From Rhizobium sp. Q54 (lineage in GTDB: Bacteria; Pseudomonadota; Alphaproteobacteria; UBA2966; CAIVPW01), in NCBI GenBank assembly GCA_945947575.1, contig CAMEYM010000009.1:39892-103891 (forward strand): a stretch of 64,000 bases of DNA, given 5' to 3'. The notes below the pieces were generated by a model, which was not told the DNA's origin, searched no databases, and was given only the letters and a program-made list of their open reading frames with translations. Shown here piece by piece: positions 20,853-32,944 of this stretch. The translations under genes and the position numbers were made by a program. How positions within the stretch are numbered: the first letter of the stretch is position 1; every line of letters starts with the position of its first letter.

Positions 20853-21435
20853 GCGCTCCCGCACCCGCGCCGTTCGCGTTCACACCCGCCAACGTCGAGA
20901 AGGCCAACGCGATCGTCGCCAAGTATCCGAAGGGCAAGCAGCAGAGCGCGCTGTTGCCGTTGCTCGACCTCGCCCAGCGCCAGAACGACGGCTGGCTTCC
21001 GCGCGCCGCAATGGATCACGTCGCGGCGTTTCTCTGCCTGGCGCCGATCCGCGTTTACGAGGTCGCGACCTTCTACACGATGTACAACCTGCGCCCGATC
21101 GGCCGTCACCACGTGCAGGTCTGCACGACGACCCCGTGCTGGCTGCGCGGCTCGGACCAGGTCCTCGATGCGTGCAAGAAGCGCCTCGGCGTCGATGCCG
21201 GTGAGACCACCAAGGACGGCAAGTTCACGCTGTCGGAGGTCGAGTGCCTGGCCGCATGCGTTAATGCCCCGGTGGCCTGGGTCGGCGACGACTTCTACGA
21301 AGATCTCGACGCGGGCTCGATGACAAGACTGCTCGACGATCTCGCGGCCGGCAAGCAGCCGAGACCCGGCCCGCAGGTGAAGCGCCAGACCTCGGCGCCG
21401 GCGACCGGTCCAACGACTCTGAAGGCAGGCTCGTG

Positions 21436-21436
<1 letters not shown>
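20849..21436 (+). CDS. nuoE: NADH-quinone oxidoreductase subunit E
   Basis: Thioredoxin-like [2Fe-2S] subunit (cluster N1a) of the NADH-oxidising module, 195 residues. The four ligands are visible as [10 protein letters not shown] (two cysteines) and [10 protein letters not shown] (two cysteines). The C-terminal 30 residues ([17 protein letters not shown]...) are the Pro-rich tail common in alphaproteobacteria. Its ATG sits in the ATGA overlap with nuoD; its stop shares a base with the nuoF ATG. Confidence 0.95.
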
Positions 21437-22728
<1,292 letters not shown>

Positions 22729-22749
22729 GGCGGAGCGGGGGAGGACGCA

Positions 22750-24813
22750 ATGCCAAAGCTGACCATCAACGGCACGGAAGTCACCGTCGACGCGGGCAAG
22801 ACGGTGCTGCAGGCGTGCGAGCAGATCGGCATCGAAATTCCGCGCTTCTGCTATCACGACCGCCTGCAGATCGCCGGCAATTGCCGCATGTGCCTGGTCG
22901 AGATGGAGAAGTCGCCGAAGCCCATCGCCAGCTGCGCCATGCCGGTCAACGAAGGCATGGTCATCCGCACCAACACGCCGAAGGTGAAGAAGGCGCGCAA
23001 CGGCGTGATGGAGTTCCTGCTCATTAACCATCCGCTCGATTGCCCGATCTGCGACCAGGGCGGCGAGTGCGACCTGCAGGACCAGGCGATGGCGTACGGC
23101 CTCGACCGCAGCCGCTATACCGAGCACAAGCGCGCGGTTCCCGACAAAGACCTCGGCCCGCTGGTCGAGACGCACATGACGCGCTGCATCCACTGCACGC
23201 GCTGCATCCGGTTTGCGACGGACATCGCCGGCGTCGAAGAGCTCGGTACGATGGGCCGCGGCGAGCACATGGAGATCGGCACCTACGTCGAGAAGGCGCT
23301 CACCTCCGAGTTGTCCGGCAACATGATCGACCTGTGCCCGGTCGGCGCGCTCAACTCCAAGCCGTACGCGTACACCGCGCGCACATGGGAGCTGGTGCGC
23401 ACCGAGACCATCGACGTGCACGACGCGGTCGGCTCCAACATCAACGTCAACGCGCGCGGCCGCGAAGTGATGCGCGTGCTGCCGCGCCTGAACGAGGACA
23501 TCAACGAGGAGTGGATCTCCGACAAGACCCGCTTCGCCTACGACGGCCTGCGCCGCGGCCGCCTCGATCAGCCATACGTGCGCAAGAACGGCAAGCTCGT
23601 GCCGGCGACGTGGAAAGAAGCGCTCACCGCAGTCGCGGGCGCGATCACGGGCGCCGGCGGCGGCTCGGTCGCGGCCATCGCCGGTGATCTGGCATGCGTC
23701 GAGTCGATGACGGCGCTCAAGGATCTGTTCGATCAGATCGGCTCGCCGCACCGCGACTGCCGCCAGGACGGCGCCAAGCTCGACCCGAGCGTGCGGGCCG
23801 GCTACGTGTTCAATACGACGATTGCCGGCATCGAAGAAGCCGACGTTTGCCTCTTGGTCGGCACCAACCCGCGCTGGGAAGCGGCACTGGTCAACGCGCG
23901 CCTGCGCAAGCGCTACCTGCGCGGCGGCTTCCTCGTCTTCTCGATCGGACCGCGTCTCGATCTGACCTTCCCGGTCGAGACTCTGGGTGCTGGCCCGGAG
24001 ACCCTGGAGGGCATTGCCGCCGGCGGTCACCCGTTCGTCGAGGCGCTCTCGGCGGCGAAGCGCCCCATGATGATCCTGGGCCAGGGTGCGCTCGCGCGCG
24101 CGGATGGCTCGGCGATCCTGGCCGCCGCGTGGCGCATCGCGGTTACCTGCCGCCTGGTGCGGGACGGCTGGAACGGATTCAACGTGCTGCACACGGCGGC
24201 GGCGCGCGTCGGCGGCCTCGATATCGGCTTCGTGCCCGGCAAGGGTGGCCTCGATGTCGGCGGCATTCTCGATGGCGCGTCGGCGGGCAAGACCAAGGTC
24301 GTCTACCTGCTCGGCGCCGATGAGATCGACATGCGCCGGCTCGGATCGGCGTTCGTGATCTACCAGGGCCACCACGGCGACGCCGGCGCCAACCGCGCCG
24401 ATGTCATCCTGCCGGGCGCGGCCTACACCGAGAAGCCAGCCACCTACGTCAACACCGAAGGCCGCGTGCAGCAAACCAAGCGCGTCGTGTTCCCGCCGGG
24501 CGAGGCGCGTGAGGATTGGTCCATCGTGCGCGCATTGTCCGAGGCGGTTGGGGCGCGCTTGCCCTATGACAACCTTTCGGAGTTGCGCCAGCGCATCGAG
24601 CGCGCGCATCCGCACCTGGCCGAACGCGACGTCGCGCCCAAGGCGGCGTGGGGCAGCTTCGGCCACGAAGGGCGCATGGACCAGACGCCGTTCCGCAGCC
24701 CGATCGACGACTTCTACATGACCAACGCCATCTGCCGTGCCTCAGAGACGATGGCGGCATGCAGCGCGCTGTACGTTGGCAACGCCGAAAGCAAGACTGG
24801 CACCCATGGCTGA
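22750..24813 (+). CDS. nuoG: NADH-quinone oxidoreductase subunit G
   Basis: Largest peripheral subunit (687 residues, 75-kDa type), carrying clusters N1b, N4 and N5. The N-terminal ferredoxin domain has [19 protein letters not shown]; the His/Cys block follows in [18 protein letters not shown], and the N4 cysteines in HCTRCIRF with the later DLCPVGAL. The rest is a molybdopterin-oxidoreductase-like domain without a cofactor. The length matches the alphaproteobacterial/mitochondrial form and lacks the extra N7 region of E. coli NuoG. GGAGCGGGGGAGG lies upstream of the ATG. The stop overlaps nuoH by eight bases. Confidence 0.95.
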   Translation: MPKLTINGTEVTVDAGKTVLQACEQIGIEIPRFCYHDRLQIAGNCRMCLVEMEKSPKPIASCAMPVNEGMVIRTNTPKVKKARNGVMEFLLINHPLDCPICDQGGECDLQDQAMAYGLDRSRYTEHKRAVPDKDLGPLVETHMTRCIHCTRCIRFATDIAGVEELGTMGRGEHMEIGTYVEKALTSELSGNMIDLCPVGALNSKPYAYTARTWELVRTETIDVHDAVGSNINVNARGREVMRVLPRLNEDINEEWISDKTRFAYDGLRRGRLDQPYVRKNGKLVPATWKEALTAVAGAITGAGGGSVAAIAGDLACVESMTALKDLFDQIGSPHRDCRQDGAKLDPSVRAGYVFNTTIAGIEEADVCLLVGTNPRWEAALVNARLRKRYLRGGFLVFSIGPRLDLTFPVETLGAGPETLEGIAAGGHPFVEALSAAKRPMMILGQGALARADGSAILAAAWRIAVTCRLVRDGWNGFNVLHTAAARVGGLDIGFVPGKGGLDVGGILDGASAGKTKVVYLLGADEIDMRRLGSAFVIYQGHHGDAGANRADVILPGAAYTEKPATYVNTEGRVQQTKRVVFPPGEAREDWSIVRALSEAVGARLPYDNLSELRQRIERAHPHLAERDVAPKAAWGSFGHEGRMDQTPFRSPIDDFYMTNAICRASETMAACSALYVGNAESKTGTHG

Positions 24814-25825
24814 GTTCTGGGACGGCTACGCGCTTCCGGGTCTCTGGATCGCCGCGAAAATCGGCGCTCTGCTGATTCCGTTGCTGCTGTCCGTCGCCTA
24901 TCTGACGTGGTTCGAGCGCAAGGTCATGGCGGCGATGCAGCTGCGCATGGGCCCGAACGTGGTCGGACCCTGGGGCCTGTGGCAGCCGTTCGCCGACGCA
25001 CTCAAGATGGTGGTGAAGGAAACCATCATTCCCACCAAGGCCAACCCCGGTCTGTTCCTGCTGGCGCCGATGCTGACGTTCATGCTGGCGATCATCGCCT
25101 GGGCGGTGATGCCGGTCGGCGAGGGGCTGGTGGTCTCCAACATCAACGTCGGCGTGCTCTACCTGTTCGCCGTTTCGTCGCTGGGCGTGTACGGCATCGT
25201 CATTGCCGGATGGGCGTCCAACTCGCGTTATGCGTTTCTCGGCGCTCTGCGTTCGGCCGCGCAGATGGTCTCCTACGAAGTTTCGATGGGCTTCGTCATC
25301 ATCTGTGTGCTGCTGTGCGTGGGTTCGCTCAACCTCAGCGACATCGTGCGCGCGCAGGAGACCGTCTGGTTCGTGTTCCCGCTGCTGCCCATGGCCGTCG
25401 TGTTCTTCATCTCGGCACTGGCCGAAACCAACCGCCATCCGTTCGATTTGCCCGAAGCGGAATCCGAGCTGGTCGCCGGCCACCTCACCGAGTACTCGGC
25501 GATGACCTTCGGGCTCTTCTTCCTGGGCGAGTACGCCAACATGATCCTGATGAGCGGGATGACCACCATCCTGTTCCTCGGCGGCTGGCTGCCGCCCATC
25601 GACATCGCGCCGCTCAACTGGATCCCGGGGCCGATCTGGTTCGTCCTCAAGATTTGTGCGCTGCTGTTCGTGTTCGTGTGGGTGCGCGCGACGTTCCCGC
25701 GCTACCGCTACGACCAGCTCATGCGCCTCGGCTGGAAGGTCTTCCTGCCGCTGTCGCTGTTCTGGGTCGTGCTGACGGCGGGCGTGCTGGTGGCGTTCGG
25801 CTGGGCGCCGGGCGCAGAAGGATAG
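24806..25825 (+). CDS. nuoH: NADH-quinone oxidoreductase subunit H
   Basis: Membrane subunit at the junction with the peripheral arm, lining the quinone tunnel. From ATG 24806 it has 339 residues and about eight hydrophobic helices. The conserved first loop [20 protein letters not shown], the SYEVSMGF segment and [20 protein letters not shown] are intact. An earlier in-frame ATG at 24737 lies within nuoG and adds unrelated sequence. It starts inside the end of nuoG and is followed four bases later by nuoI. Confidence 0.96.
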   Translation: MAEFWDGYALPGLWIAAKIGALLIPLLLSVAYLTWFERKVMAAMQLRMGPNVVGPWGLWQPFADALKMVVKETIIPTKANPGLFLLAPMLTFMLAIIAWAVMPVGEGLVVSNINVGVLYLFAVSSLGVYGIVIAGWASNSRYAFLGALRSAAQMVSYEVSMGFVIICVLLCVGSLNLSDIVRAQETVWFVFPLLPMAVVFFISALAETNRHPFDLPEAESELVAGHLTEYSAMTFGLFFLGEYANMILMSGMTTILFLGGWLPPIDIAPLNWIPGPIWFVLKICALLFVFVWVRATFPRYRYDQLMRLGWKVFLPLSLFWVVLTAGVLVAFGWAPGAEG

Positions 25826-25829
25826 GCCA

Positions 25830-26318
25830 ATGAGCGCACTCGTAAACGTCGTCCGCTCGATGTTCCTGACGGAGCTGCTCTCCGGCATGGCGCTGACGTT
25901 CAAGTACATGTTCCGGGAGCGCAAGACGCTCAACTACCCGCACGAGAAGGGTTCCCTCAGCCCGCGCTTCCGTGGCGAGCACGCCCTGCGCCGCTACCCG
26001 AACGGCGAGGAACGCTGCATCGCCTGCAAGCTGTGCGAGGCGGTGTGCCCGGCGCTGGCCATCACCATCGAGTCCGAGCCGCGCGACGACGGCAGCCGCC
26101 GCACGACGCGCTACGACATCGACATGACCAAGTGCATCTATTGCGGGCTGTGCCAGGAAGCATGCCCGGTCGATGCGATCGTCGAAGGTCCGAACTTCGA
26201 GTTCGCCACCGAGACGCGGGAGGAGCTCTACTACGACAAGGCCAAGCTGCTGGCGAACGGCGATCGCTGGGAATCCGAGATCGCCGCCAACCTTGCCGCC
26301 GACGCCAAGTACCGCTAG
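25830..26318 (+). CDS. nuoI: NADH-quinone oxidoreductase subunit I
   Basis: Ferredoxin-like subunit (162 residues) carrying clusters N6a and N6b, which pass electrons to NuoB. Both eight-iron ligand sets are perfect: [12 protein letters not shown] and [12 protein letters not shown]. An N-terminal amphipathic stretch (MALTFKYMF) anchors it to the membrane arm, and the C terminus [15 protein letters not shown] is family-typical. It lies between nuoH and nuoJ with gaps of 4 and 18 bases. Confidence 0.97.
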   Translation: MSALVNVVRSMFLTELLSGMALTFKYMFRERKTLNYPHEKGSLSPRFRGEHALRRYPNGEERCIACKLCEAVCPALAITIESEPRDDGSRRTTRYDIDMTKCIYCGLCQEACPVDAIVEGPNFEFATETREELYYDKAKLLANGDRWESEIAANLAADAKYR

Positions 26319-26336
26319 GACGCCGGCGATCCTCGC

Positions 26337-26960
26337 ATGCTGATCCAGTTCATCGTCTTCTACGTGTTCGCCGCGATCGTGGTCGGCTCCGCGTTCATGG
26401 TGATTGCTTCCCGCAATCCCGTGCACTCGGTGCTGTTCCTGATCCTGGCGTTCTTCAACGCGGCCGGCCTGTTCGTGCTGGCGGGGGCCGAGTTTCTGGC
26501 GATGACGCTGGTGATCGTCTACGTCGGAGCGGTCGCGGTGCTGTTCTTGTTCGTTGTGATGATGCTCGACATCAACTTCGTGCGCCTGCGCCAGGGCTTC
26601 ATGCATTACCTGCCGCTCGGCGCCATGCTCGGCGCGGTGCTGCTGGTTGAGCTCTTGCTGGTGGTGGGCGCGCTGGTGGTGGCCCCCGAGGTCGAGACCC
26701 TGGCCGCGCCGATGCCGCCCGTCGAGCAGCAGAGCAACACCCACGCGCTCGGGCAGCTGCTCTATACGCGCTACATGTACCTGTTCCAGGTGGCCGGAAT
26801 GATCCTGCTGGTCGCCATGATCGGCGCCATCGTGCTGACGTTCCGGGTGCGCACAGGCGTCCGACGCCAGAGCATCGCCGCCCAAGTGGCGCGCACACGC
26901 GCCGACGCCGTGGAAATCAAGAAAGTGGTGTCCGGCGCCGGCGTCACCGAGGGCATCTGA
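26337..26960 (+). CDS. nuoJ: NADH-quinone oxidoreductase subunit J
   Basis: Membrane-arm subunit of 207 residues with five hydrophobic helices. The helix-three region [20 protein letters not shown], with the pi-bulge linked to coupling, is clear, and the C-terminal part after residue 170 is hydrophilic. The stop codon shares its last base with the nuoK ATG, so translation is coupled. Confidence 0.95.
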   Translation: MLIQFIVFYVFAAIVVGSAFMVIASRNPVHSVLFLILAFFNAAGLFVLAGAEFLAMTLVIVYVGAVAVLFLFVVMMLDINFVRLRQGFMHYLPLGAMLGAVLLVELLLVVGALVVAPEVETLAAPMPPVEQQSNTHALGQLLYTRYMYLFQVAGMILLVAMIGAIVLTFRVRTGVRRQSIAAQVARTRADAVEIKKVVSGAGVTEGI

Positions 26961-27277
26961 TGGCGCCGCTCACCATTCCCCTCGGGCACTTCCTGTCGGT
27001 CGCGGCGATCCTGTTCACGCTGGGCGTGCTCGGCATCTTCCTCAACCGCAAGAACGTCATCGTCATCCTGATGTCGGTCGAGCTCATGCTGCTCGCCGTG
27101 AACCTGAACCTAGTGGCGTTCTCCGCGCACCTCGGCGACATGGTGGGGCAGGTGTTCGCCATGTTCGTGCTGACGGTCGCCGCCGCCGAGGCGGCCATCG
27201 GCCTCGCCATCCTGGTGGTGTACTTCCGCAACCGCGGCACGGTTGCGGTCGAAGACATCAGCCTGATGAAGGGCTGA
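26960..27277 (+). CDS. nuoK: NADH-quinone oxidoreductase subunit K
   Basis: Small membrane-arm subunit of 105 residues with three helices. The proton-path glutamates are present in [12 protein letters not shown] (helix two) and in the [14 protein letters not shown] helix. The short first helix begins [18 protein letters not shown]. It starts on the last base of nuoJ and ends four bases before nuoL. Confidence 0.97.
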   Translation: MAPLTIPLGHFLSVAAILFTLGVLGIFLNRKNVIVILMSVELMLLAVNLNLVAFSAHLGDMVGQVFAMFVLTVAAAEAAIGLAILVVYFRNRGTVAVEDISLMKG

Positions 27278-27281
27278 TCCC

Positions 27282-29216
27282 ATGCTGTACGGACTGATCG
27301 TCTTTCTTCCGCTAATCGGCGCGATCCTCGCCGGCCTGTTCGGCCGTTGGCTCGGCGACCGCGGATCGCACATGGTGACGTGCGGCCTCGTTACGGCATC
27401 GGCGCTGCTCTCGGTGCCGGCGTTCTGGTTCGTCGCAATCCAGGGCAACGTCCAGATCGTCGAGCTGTTCCCGTGGATCATCTCCGGCGATCTGGAGGCC
27501 AGCTGGGCGCTGCGCGTAGATCAGCTCACCGCAGTGATGCTCGTCGTCGTCACCAGCGTGTCGGCGGTCGTGCATTGGTACTCGATCGGCTACATGCACG
27601 GCGATCCGCACCAGCCTCGGTTCTTCGCCTACCTGTCGCTGTTCACGTTCGCGATGCTGTCGCTGGTCACCGCCGACAACTTCATCCAGATGTTCTTCGG
27701 CTGGGAAGGCGTTGGCCTGTGCTCGTACCTGCTGATCGGATTCTGGTATCACAAGCCGTCGGCCAACGCGGCCGCCATCAAGGCGTTCATCGTCAACCGC
27801 GTCGGTGACTTCGGCTTCGCGCTGGGCATCTGCGCGGTATTCTTCGTCTTCCAGAGCGTCGAGTTCGACCCTGTGTTCGAGGCGGTGCCGCGCTTCGTCG
27901 GTACCGACATCGAATTCCTCGGCATGCACTTCGACACGCTGACAGTCATCACCATCCTTCTGTTCATAGGCGCCATGGGCAAGTCGGCCCAGATCGGCCT
28001 GCACACCTGGCTGCCGGACGCGATGGAAGGCCCGACGCCCGTCTCGGCCCTCATCCACGCTGCGACCATGGTCACCGCCGGCGTGTTCATGGTGGCGCGC
28101 CTGTCGCCCATGTTCGAGTACGCCGAGTTCACCCTGATGCTCGTCACCATCGTCGGCGCGCTCACGGCGATCATGGCGGCGACGATCGGCCTGGTGCAGA
28201 ACGACATCAAGCGCGTCATCGCGTACTCAACCTGCAGCCAGCTCGGCTACATGTTCTTCGCCTGCGGCGTGTCGGCGTATCAGGCCGGCGTGTTCCACCT
28301 CTTTACCCACGCGTTCTTCAAGGCCCTCCTGTTCCTTGGTGCGGGCTCGGTGATCCACGCATTCTCCGGCGAGCAGGATATGCGCCGGATGGGCGGCGTC
28401 TGGCGCATGATCCCCACGACCTATGCGCTGATGTGGATCGGCAGCCTGGCGCTCGGCGGCATCCCGCTGTTCGCCGGCTTCTATTCCAAGGACATCGTGC
28501 TGGAGGCGGCGTGGGGCGCGCACAGCGGGGTAGGGCAGCTGGCGTTCGTGCTCGGCATCATCGCCGCCGGCCTGACCGCGTTCTACTCCTGGCGCCTGCT
28601 GTTCATGACGTTCCACGGCCACTCGCGGGCGAGCCACGACGTGCTGCACCACGTGCACGAGTCGCCGCCGGTGATGATCGTGCCGCTGCTGTTCCTGGCG
28701 GCGGGCGCCGTGTTCGCCGGCATGCTGTTCGCGCCGCTGTTCGTCGGCGACAGCATGGCCGCCTTCTGGGGCGACTCGATCTTCGTGCGGGCGACCCACA
28801 CAGCGCTCGAGGAAGCGCACCACGCGCCGCTGTGGGTGAAGCTCCTGCCGCTGGTCGTGGCCATCACCGGCATCGGCACCGCGTACTGGATGTACATCGC
28901 GCGGCCCGAGTTGCCGGCGCGCCTCGCCGAGCAGCATCGCGAGCTGTACCGCTTTTTCCTCAACAAGTGGTACTGGGACGAGCTCTACGACGTGCTGTTC
29001 GTGCGCTCCGCCTGCGCCATCGGCACCTTCTTCTGGAAGAAGGGCGACGAGGCGACCATTGACGGCTATGGCCCCAACGGCGTCGCGTCCCGCGTGCTCG
29101 ACATCGCCCGGCGCGCGGCGCGGCTACAGACGGGCTACGTCTACCACTACGCCTTCGTCATGCTGATCGGCCTGGTGGCGTTCGTCACCTGGTACCTCTT
29201 CATCGTGGGGATGTAG
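27282..29216 (+). CDS. nuoL: NADH-quinone oxidoreductase subunit L
   Basis: Antiporter-like distal subunit of the membrane arm, 644 residues with about 16 hydrophobic segments, including the long lateral helix near the C terminus. Proton-channel signatures are intact: FFGWEGVGLCSYLLIGFW with the key glutamate, KSAQIGLHTWLPDAMEGPTP with lysine and histidine, and the discontinuous-helix region STCSQLGYMF. The start four bases after nuoK has no spare room, so coupling is expected. It is closely followed by nuoM. Confidence 0.97.
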   Translation: MLYGLIVFLPLIGAILAGLFGRWLGDRGSHMVTCGLVTASALLSVPAFWFVAIQGNVQIVELFPWIISGDLEASWALRVDQLTAVMLVVVTSVSAVVHWYSIGYMHGDPHQPRFFAYLSLFTFAMLSLVTADNFIQMFFGWEGVGLCSYLLIGFWYHKPSANAAAIKAFIVNRVGDFGFALGICAVFFVFQSVEFDPVFEAVPRFVGTDIEFLGMHFDTLTVITILLFIGAMGKSAQIGLHTWLPDAMEGPTPVSALIHAATMVTAGVFMVARLSPMFEYAEFTLMLVTIVGALTAIMAATIGLVQNDIKRVIAYSTCSQLGYMFFACGVSAYQAGVFHLFTHAFFKALLFLGAGSVIHAFSGEQDMRRMGGVWRMIPTTYALMWIGSLALGGIPLFAGFYSKDIVLEAAWGAHSGVGQLAFVLGIIAAGLTAFYSWRLLFMTFHGHSRASHDVLHHVHESPPVMIVPLLFLAAGAVFAGMLFAPLFVGDSMAAFWGDSIFVRATHTALEEAHHAPLWVKLLPLVVAITGIGTAYWMYIARPELPARLAEQHRELYRFFLNKWYWDELYDVLFVRSACAIGTFFWKKGDEATIDGYGPNGVASRVLDIARRAARLQTGYVYHYAFVMLIGLVAFVTWYLFIVGM

Positions 29217-29219
29217 GCA

Positions 29220-30734
29220 ATGGATTGGCCGATCCTCTCGACGCTGACATTCCTGCCGCTGGTCGGCGCGCTGTTCATCCTCGTCGTGCGCGGCGAGGCG
29301 GACGTGGTCGCGCGCAACGCGCGCAACATCGCGCTGTGGACGACGGTCATCACCTTCTTCCTCTCGCTGTTGCTGTGGATCAACTTCGACGTCGAGGAAG
29401 CCGGCTTCCAGTTCGAGGAGCGGGTGGGGTGGATTGCCGAGGGCATCGACTACCACATGGGCATCGACGGCATGTCGCTGCCGTTCATTCTGCTCACGAC
29501 GTTCCTGCTGCCGATCTGCATCCTGGCGAGCTGGACGTCGATCCAGACGCGCGTGCGCGAGTACATGATCGCGTTCCTGGTCATGGAAACGCTGATGATC
29601 GGCGTCTTCGGGGCCCTCGATTTCGTCCTCTTCTACCTGTTCTTCGAGGGCGGGCTGATCCCGATGTTCCTGCTCATCGGCATCTGGGGCTCGGACAACC
29701 GCGTCTACGCGACGTTCAAGTTCTTCCTCTATACGCTGCTCGGCTCGGTGTTGATGCTGCTCGGCATCCTGTGGCTGTACTTCCAGTTCGGCACCACCGA
29801 CATCCCCGAACTGATGCGTGCCGGTATCGATCCGTTCTGGCAGCGACTGCTCTGGCTCGCCTTCTTCGCGGCGTTCGCGGTGAAGATCCCAATGTGGCCA
29901 GTGCACACCTGGCTGCCGGATGCCCACGTGCAGGCGCCGACGGCGGGATCGGTCATCCTGGCTGCGGTCCTCTTGAAGATCGGCGGGTACGGATTCTTGC
30001 GAATCTCCATTCCGATCCTGCCGGACGCGACGGTCACCTTCACGCCGCTCGTCTACGCCCTCAGCATCATCGCCATCGTCTACACGTCACTGGTGGCGTT
30101 GATGCAGGAGGACATGAAGAAGCTGATCGCCTACTCGTCGATCGCGCACATGGGCTTCGTCACGATCGGTCTGTTCACCTTCACGCCGGCGGGCGTCGAA
30201 GGGGCGATCATGGTGATGCTGAGCCACGGTCTTGTGTCTGCCGCGCTCTTCCTCTGTGTCGGCGTCGTCTACGACCGCATGCATACGCGCGAGATCGCGC
30301 GCTACGGCGGCCTGGTGAACCGGATGCCGCTCTACGCGTTCTGCTTCCTGGTGTTCACCCTGGCCAACGTCGGCTTGCCGGGCACGAGCGGATTCGTCGG
30401 CGAATTCCTGGTGCTGGTGGGTGCGTTCCAGGTCAACACCTGGGTTGCGTTCCTTGCCACGACGAGCGTCATCCTCAGCGCCGCCTATGCGCTGTGGCTC
30501 TATCGTCGCGTCGTGTTCGGGGAGCTGACCCGCGCCGACCTGATGTCGATTCTCGACCTCAACCGCCGCGAAGTGGCGATCCTGGCGCCCTTGGTTGCGC
30601 TGATCATCCTGTTCGGAGTGTGGCCGGTGCCGATCCTGGAGCTGTTCCATGCGCCGGTCGAAAACCTCATCGAGCAGCATGAGGCGGCGCTGCAGGGCGT
30701 GCGCAACACGCTGAGCTTCGCAGCGGCGCAGTAG
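29220..30734 (+). CDS. nuoM: NADH-quinone oxidoreductase subunit M
   Basis: Second antiporter-like subunit, 504 residues and about 14 hydrophobic segments. The essential glutamate lies in [18 protein letters not shown], the lysine in [20 protein letters not shown], and the second-half lysine region in SSIAHMGFV. The N-terminal [16 protein letters not shown] is typical. Gaps to nuoL and nuoN are 3 and 9 bases. Confidence 0.97.
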   Translation: MDWPILSTLTFLPLVGALFILVVRGEADVVARNARNIALWTTVITFFLSLLLWINFDVEEAGFQFEERVGWIAEGIDYHMGIDGMSLPFILLTTFLLPICILASWTSIQTRVREYMIAFLVMETLMIGVFGALDFVLFYLFFEGGLIPMFLLIGIWGSDNRVYATFKFFLYTLLGSVLMLLGILWLYFQFGTTDIPELMRAGIDPFWQRLLWLAFFAAFAVKIPMWPVHTWLPDAHVQAPTAGSVILAAVLLKIGGYGFLRISIPILPDATVTFTPLVYALSIIAIVYTSLVALMQEDMKKLIAYSSIAHMGFVTIGLFTFTPAGVEGAIMVMLSHGLVSAALFLCVGVVYDRMHTREIARYGGLVNRMPLYAFCFLVFTLANVGLPGTSGFVGEFLVLVGAFQVNTWVAFLATTSVILSAAYALWLYRRVVFGELTRADLMSILDLNRREVAILAPLVALIILFGVWPVPILELFHAPVENLIEQHEAALQGVRNTLSFAAAQ

Positions 30735-30743
30735 GGGCGGGCG

Positions 30744-32186
30744 ATGATCGAGTTCCCCGATATCAGTCCTGCCCTTGCCGAACTGTTGCTCGCCATCGCT
30801 GCGATGGTGTTGCTGCTGGTAGGCGTGGTGCGCGGGGACAAGTCCACCGGCGCCGTTCTGTGGCTGTCCGTGGCTGCGCTCGCGGTAGCGACGTGGATCG
30901 TGTGGTCGGATGCGGATACGTCCGCGATCACCTTCTCCGGCCTGTTCGTCGCCGATCGTTTTGCGTCGTTCGCCAAGATCCTGGTCCTGCTCGGCTCGGC
31001 GCTGGCGCTCGTCCTGTCGCTCGAGTTCCTCGAGCGAGAGCGGTTGGAGCGCCCGGAATTCCCGGTGCTGGTCGTGCTGGCGACGCTCGGCATGATGATC
31101 ATGATCGCGGCCAACGACCTCTTGTCGTTGTACGTCGGCCTCGAGCTGCAGAGCCTGTCGCTCTACGTGCTCGCCGCGTTCCACCGCGACTCGGAGAAGT
31201 CCACCGAGTCGGGCCTCAAGTACTTCGTCCTTGGCGCGCTCGCGTCCGGCATCCTCTTGTACGGCTCGACGCTGGTCTACGGATTCACCGGCAGCACCAG
31301 CTTCACCGGCATCGCCGGCGTGTTGGCGACCCACGAGGAGCGCTCGATGGGTGTCCTCTTCGGCCTTGCATTCGTGTCCGCCGGCCTCGCGTTCAAGGTC
31401 GCGGCCGTGCCGTTCCACATGTGGACGCCCGACGTCTACGAAGGCGCACCCACTCCGGTGACAGCGTTCTTTTCGCTGGCGCCCAAGGTAGCGGCGCTCG
31501 CCCTGTTCATGCGCGTGATGCTCGGGCCGTTCGGGGGCATCGCTGACGATTGGGTTGGCATCATCGGCCTGCTTGCCGCGGCATCGATGGTGCTCGGTGC
31601 GCTCGCTGCGATTGGCCAGACCAACATCAAGCGCCTGATGGCCTACAGCTCCATCGGCCATGTCGGCTACGCGCTCATGGGCCTCGCCGCCCACTCGCCG
31701 CTCGGCGTGCGCGGCACGCTGGTGTACTTGGCCATCTACCTGGCGATGAACATGGGCGCGTGGGGCGTCATCCTGAGCATGCGCCGCAGCGACGGAACCC
31801 TGGTCGAGAACGTGGACGACCTCGCCGGTATGGCTCGCACACGGCCGTTCCTTGCCGCAGCGATGGCGATCTTCATGTTCTCGCTGGCGGGGGTACCGCC
31901 GCTCGCGGGCTTCTTCGGGAAGTTCTATGTGTTCTTCGCCGCCGTGGACGCGGGTCTCTATCTGCTCGCCGTGATCGGCGTGCTGGCGACCGTTGTGGGC
32001 TCGTACTACTACCTGCGCGTCGTCAAGGTGATGTACTTCGACGAGCCGGCGCCGGGCTTCGTGCAGCCGGCCGGCGCGACTAGCGCGGTCATCGCCGTGA
32101 CGGCGCTCTTCACGCTGCTGTTCTTCCTGTTTCCGGCGCCCTTCGTGGCCGAGGCGCATCTCGCCTCGCTCGCGCTGTTCCCGTGA
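30744..32186 (+). CDS. nuoN: NADH-quinone oxidoreductase subunit N
   Basis: Third antiporter-like subunit, 480 residues with about 14 hydrophobic segments. It carries the channel glutamate in SLYVGLELQSLSLYVLA, the lysine block FKVAAVPFHMWTPDVYEGAP and TNIKRLMAYSSIGHVGYALMG. It completes the set of 14 subunits; no subunit is missing, fused or interrupted by accessory genes. Its stop overlaps the birA start by four bases, which is also the usual alphaproteobacterial order. Confidence 0.97.
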   Translation: MIEFPDISPALAELLLAIAAMVLLLVGVVRGDKSTGAVLWLSVAALAVATWIVWSDADTSAITFSGLFVADRFASFAKILVLLGSALALVLSLEFLERERLERPEFPVLVVLATLGMMIMIAANDLLSLYVGLELQSLSLYVLAAFHRDSEKSTESGLKYFVLGALASGILLYGSTLVYGFTGSTSFTGIAGVLATHEERSMGVLFGLAFVSAGLAFKVAAVPFHMWTPDVYEGAPTPVTAFFSLAPKVAALALFMRVMLGPFGGIADDWVGIIGLLAAASMVLGALAAIGQTNIKRLMAYSSIGHVGYALMGLAAHSPLGVRGTLVYLAIYLAMNMGAWGVILSMRRSDGTLVENVDDLAGMARTRPFLAAAMAIFMFSLAGVPPLAGFFGKFYVFFAAVDAGLYLLAVIGVLATVVGSYYYLRVVKVMYFDEPAPGFVQPAGATSAVIAVTALFTLLFFLFPAPFVAEAHLASLALFP

Positions 32187-32944
32187 GCGCGGCGCCGGTG
32201 CGACTGCCGGCGAGCTACACCCTGATCCGCCTGGAAGAGGTCGGCTCGACCAACGCCGAGGCCTTGCGCCGTGTGGCCGAAGGCGCGGCGGCGGGCACGG
32301 TCGTGTGGGCCGGGCGCCAGAGCGAGGGCCGCGGCCGCCGCGGCCGCCTTTGGGTTTCTCCGCCCGGCAACCTATATTGCTCCATCGTGTTACGCCCCTC
32401 GCGCGCCCCTGCGGCGCAGCTCTCCTACGTCGCCGCCCTGGCGCTGGCCGAAGCCCTCGAGCCGCTCGCCGCTCCGGGAGCCGTGCGCCTCAAGTGGCCG
32501 AACGACGTTCTGCTGAATGGCGGCAAGATTTCCGGAATCCTCCTGGAGGGTGGCCCGGGTCACGTCGTGCTCGGCACCGGAGTCAATGTTGCGACCCACC
32601 CCGCGGACGAGACCCGGGCGCTGCGTCCAACCTCTCTCGCGGCCGAAGGCGCCGAGGGGACCGTCGAGGCAGTCCTCGAGGCGTACCTGGATCATCTCGC
32701 AGCGTGGGTCTCCCGCTGGGAAGCGAGCGGCTTCGCACCGGTGCGTACGGCGTGGCTCGTCCGCGCCGTCGGCCTCGGCGAGCCGATCGAAGTACGCCTG
32801 CCGAGCGAGACTATCCCGGGCCGCTTCACTGGCTTGGATGACGACGGCGTTCTCCTGCTTGCGACCGAGGGCGGCACCCGCCGCTTTGCCTCCGGCGACG
32901 TGTTTGTGCTGACCGGCGAGGGGGCTCATGCTGCTCGCCATTGA
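32183..32944 (+). CDS. birA: Biotin--[acetyl-CoA-carboxylase] ligase
   Basis: Attaches biotin to the carboxyl carrier protein of acetyl-CoA carboxylase and similar enzymes. The 253-residue protein has only the catalytic and C-terminal domains: GRGRRGRLWVSPPGNLY (biotinyl-AMP loop), KWPNDVLLNGGKISGILLE and GTGVNVATHP. There is no N-terminal winged-helix domain, so unlike E. coli BirA it should not act as a repressor. Its ATGA-type overlap with nuoN and 17-base overlap with coaX show that it belongs to the same transcript. Confidence 0.95.
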   Translation: MSAAPVRLPASYTLIRLEEVGSTNAEALRRVAEGAAAGTVVWAGRQSEGRGRRGRLWVSPPGNLYCSIVLRPSRAPAAQLSYVAALALAEALEPLAAPGAVRLKWPNDVLLNGGKISGILLEGGPGHVVLGTGVNVATHPADETRALRPTSLAAEGAEGTVEAVLEAYLDHLAAWVSRWEASGFAPVRTAWLVRAVGLGEPIEVRLPSETIPGRFTGLDDDGVLLLATEGGTRRFASGDVFVLTGEGAHAARH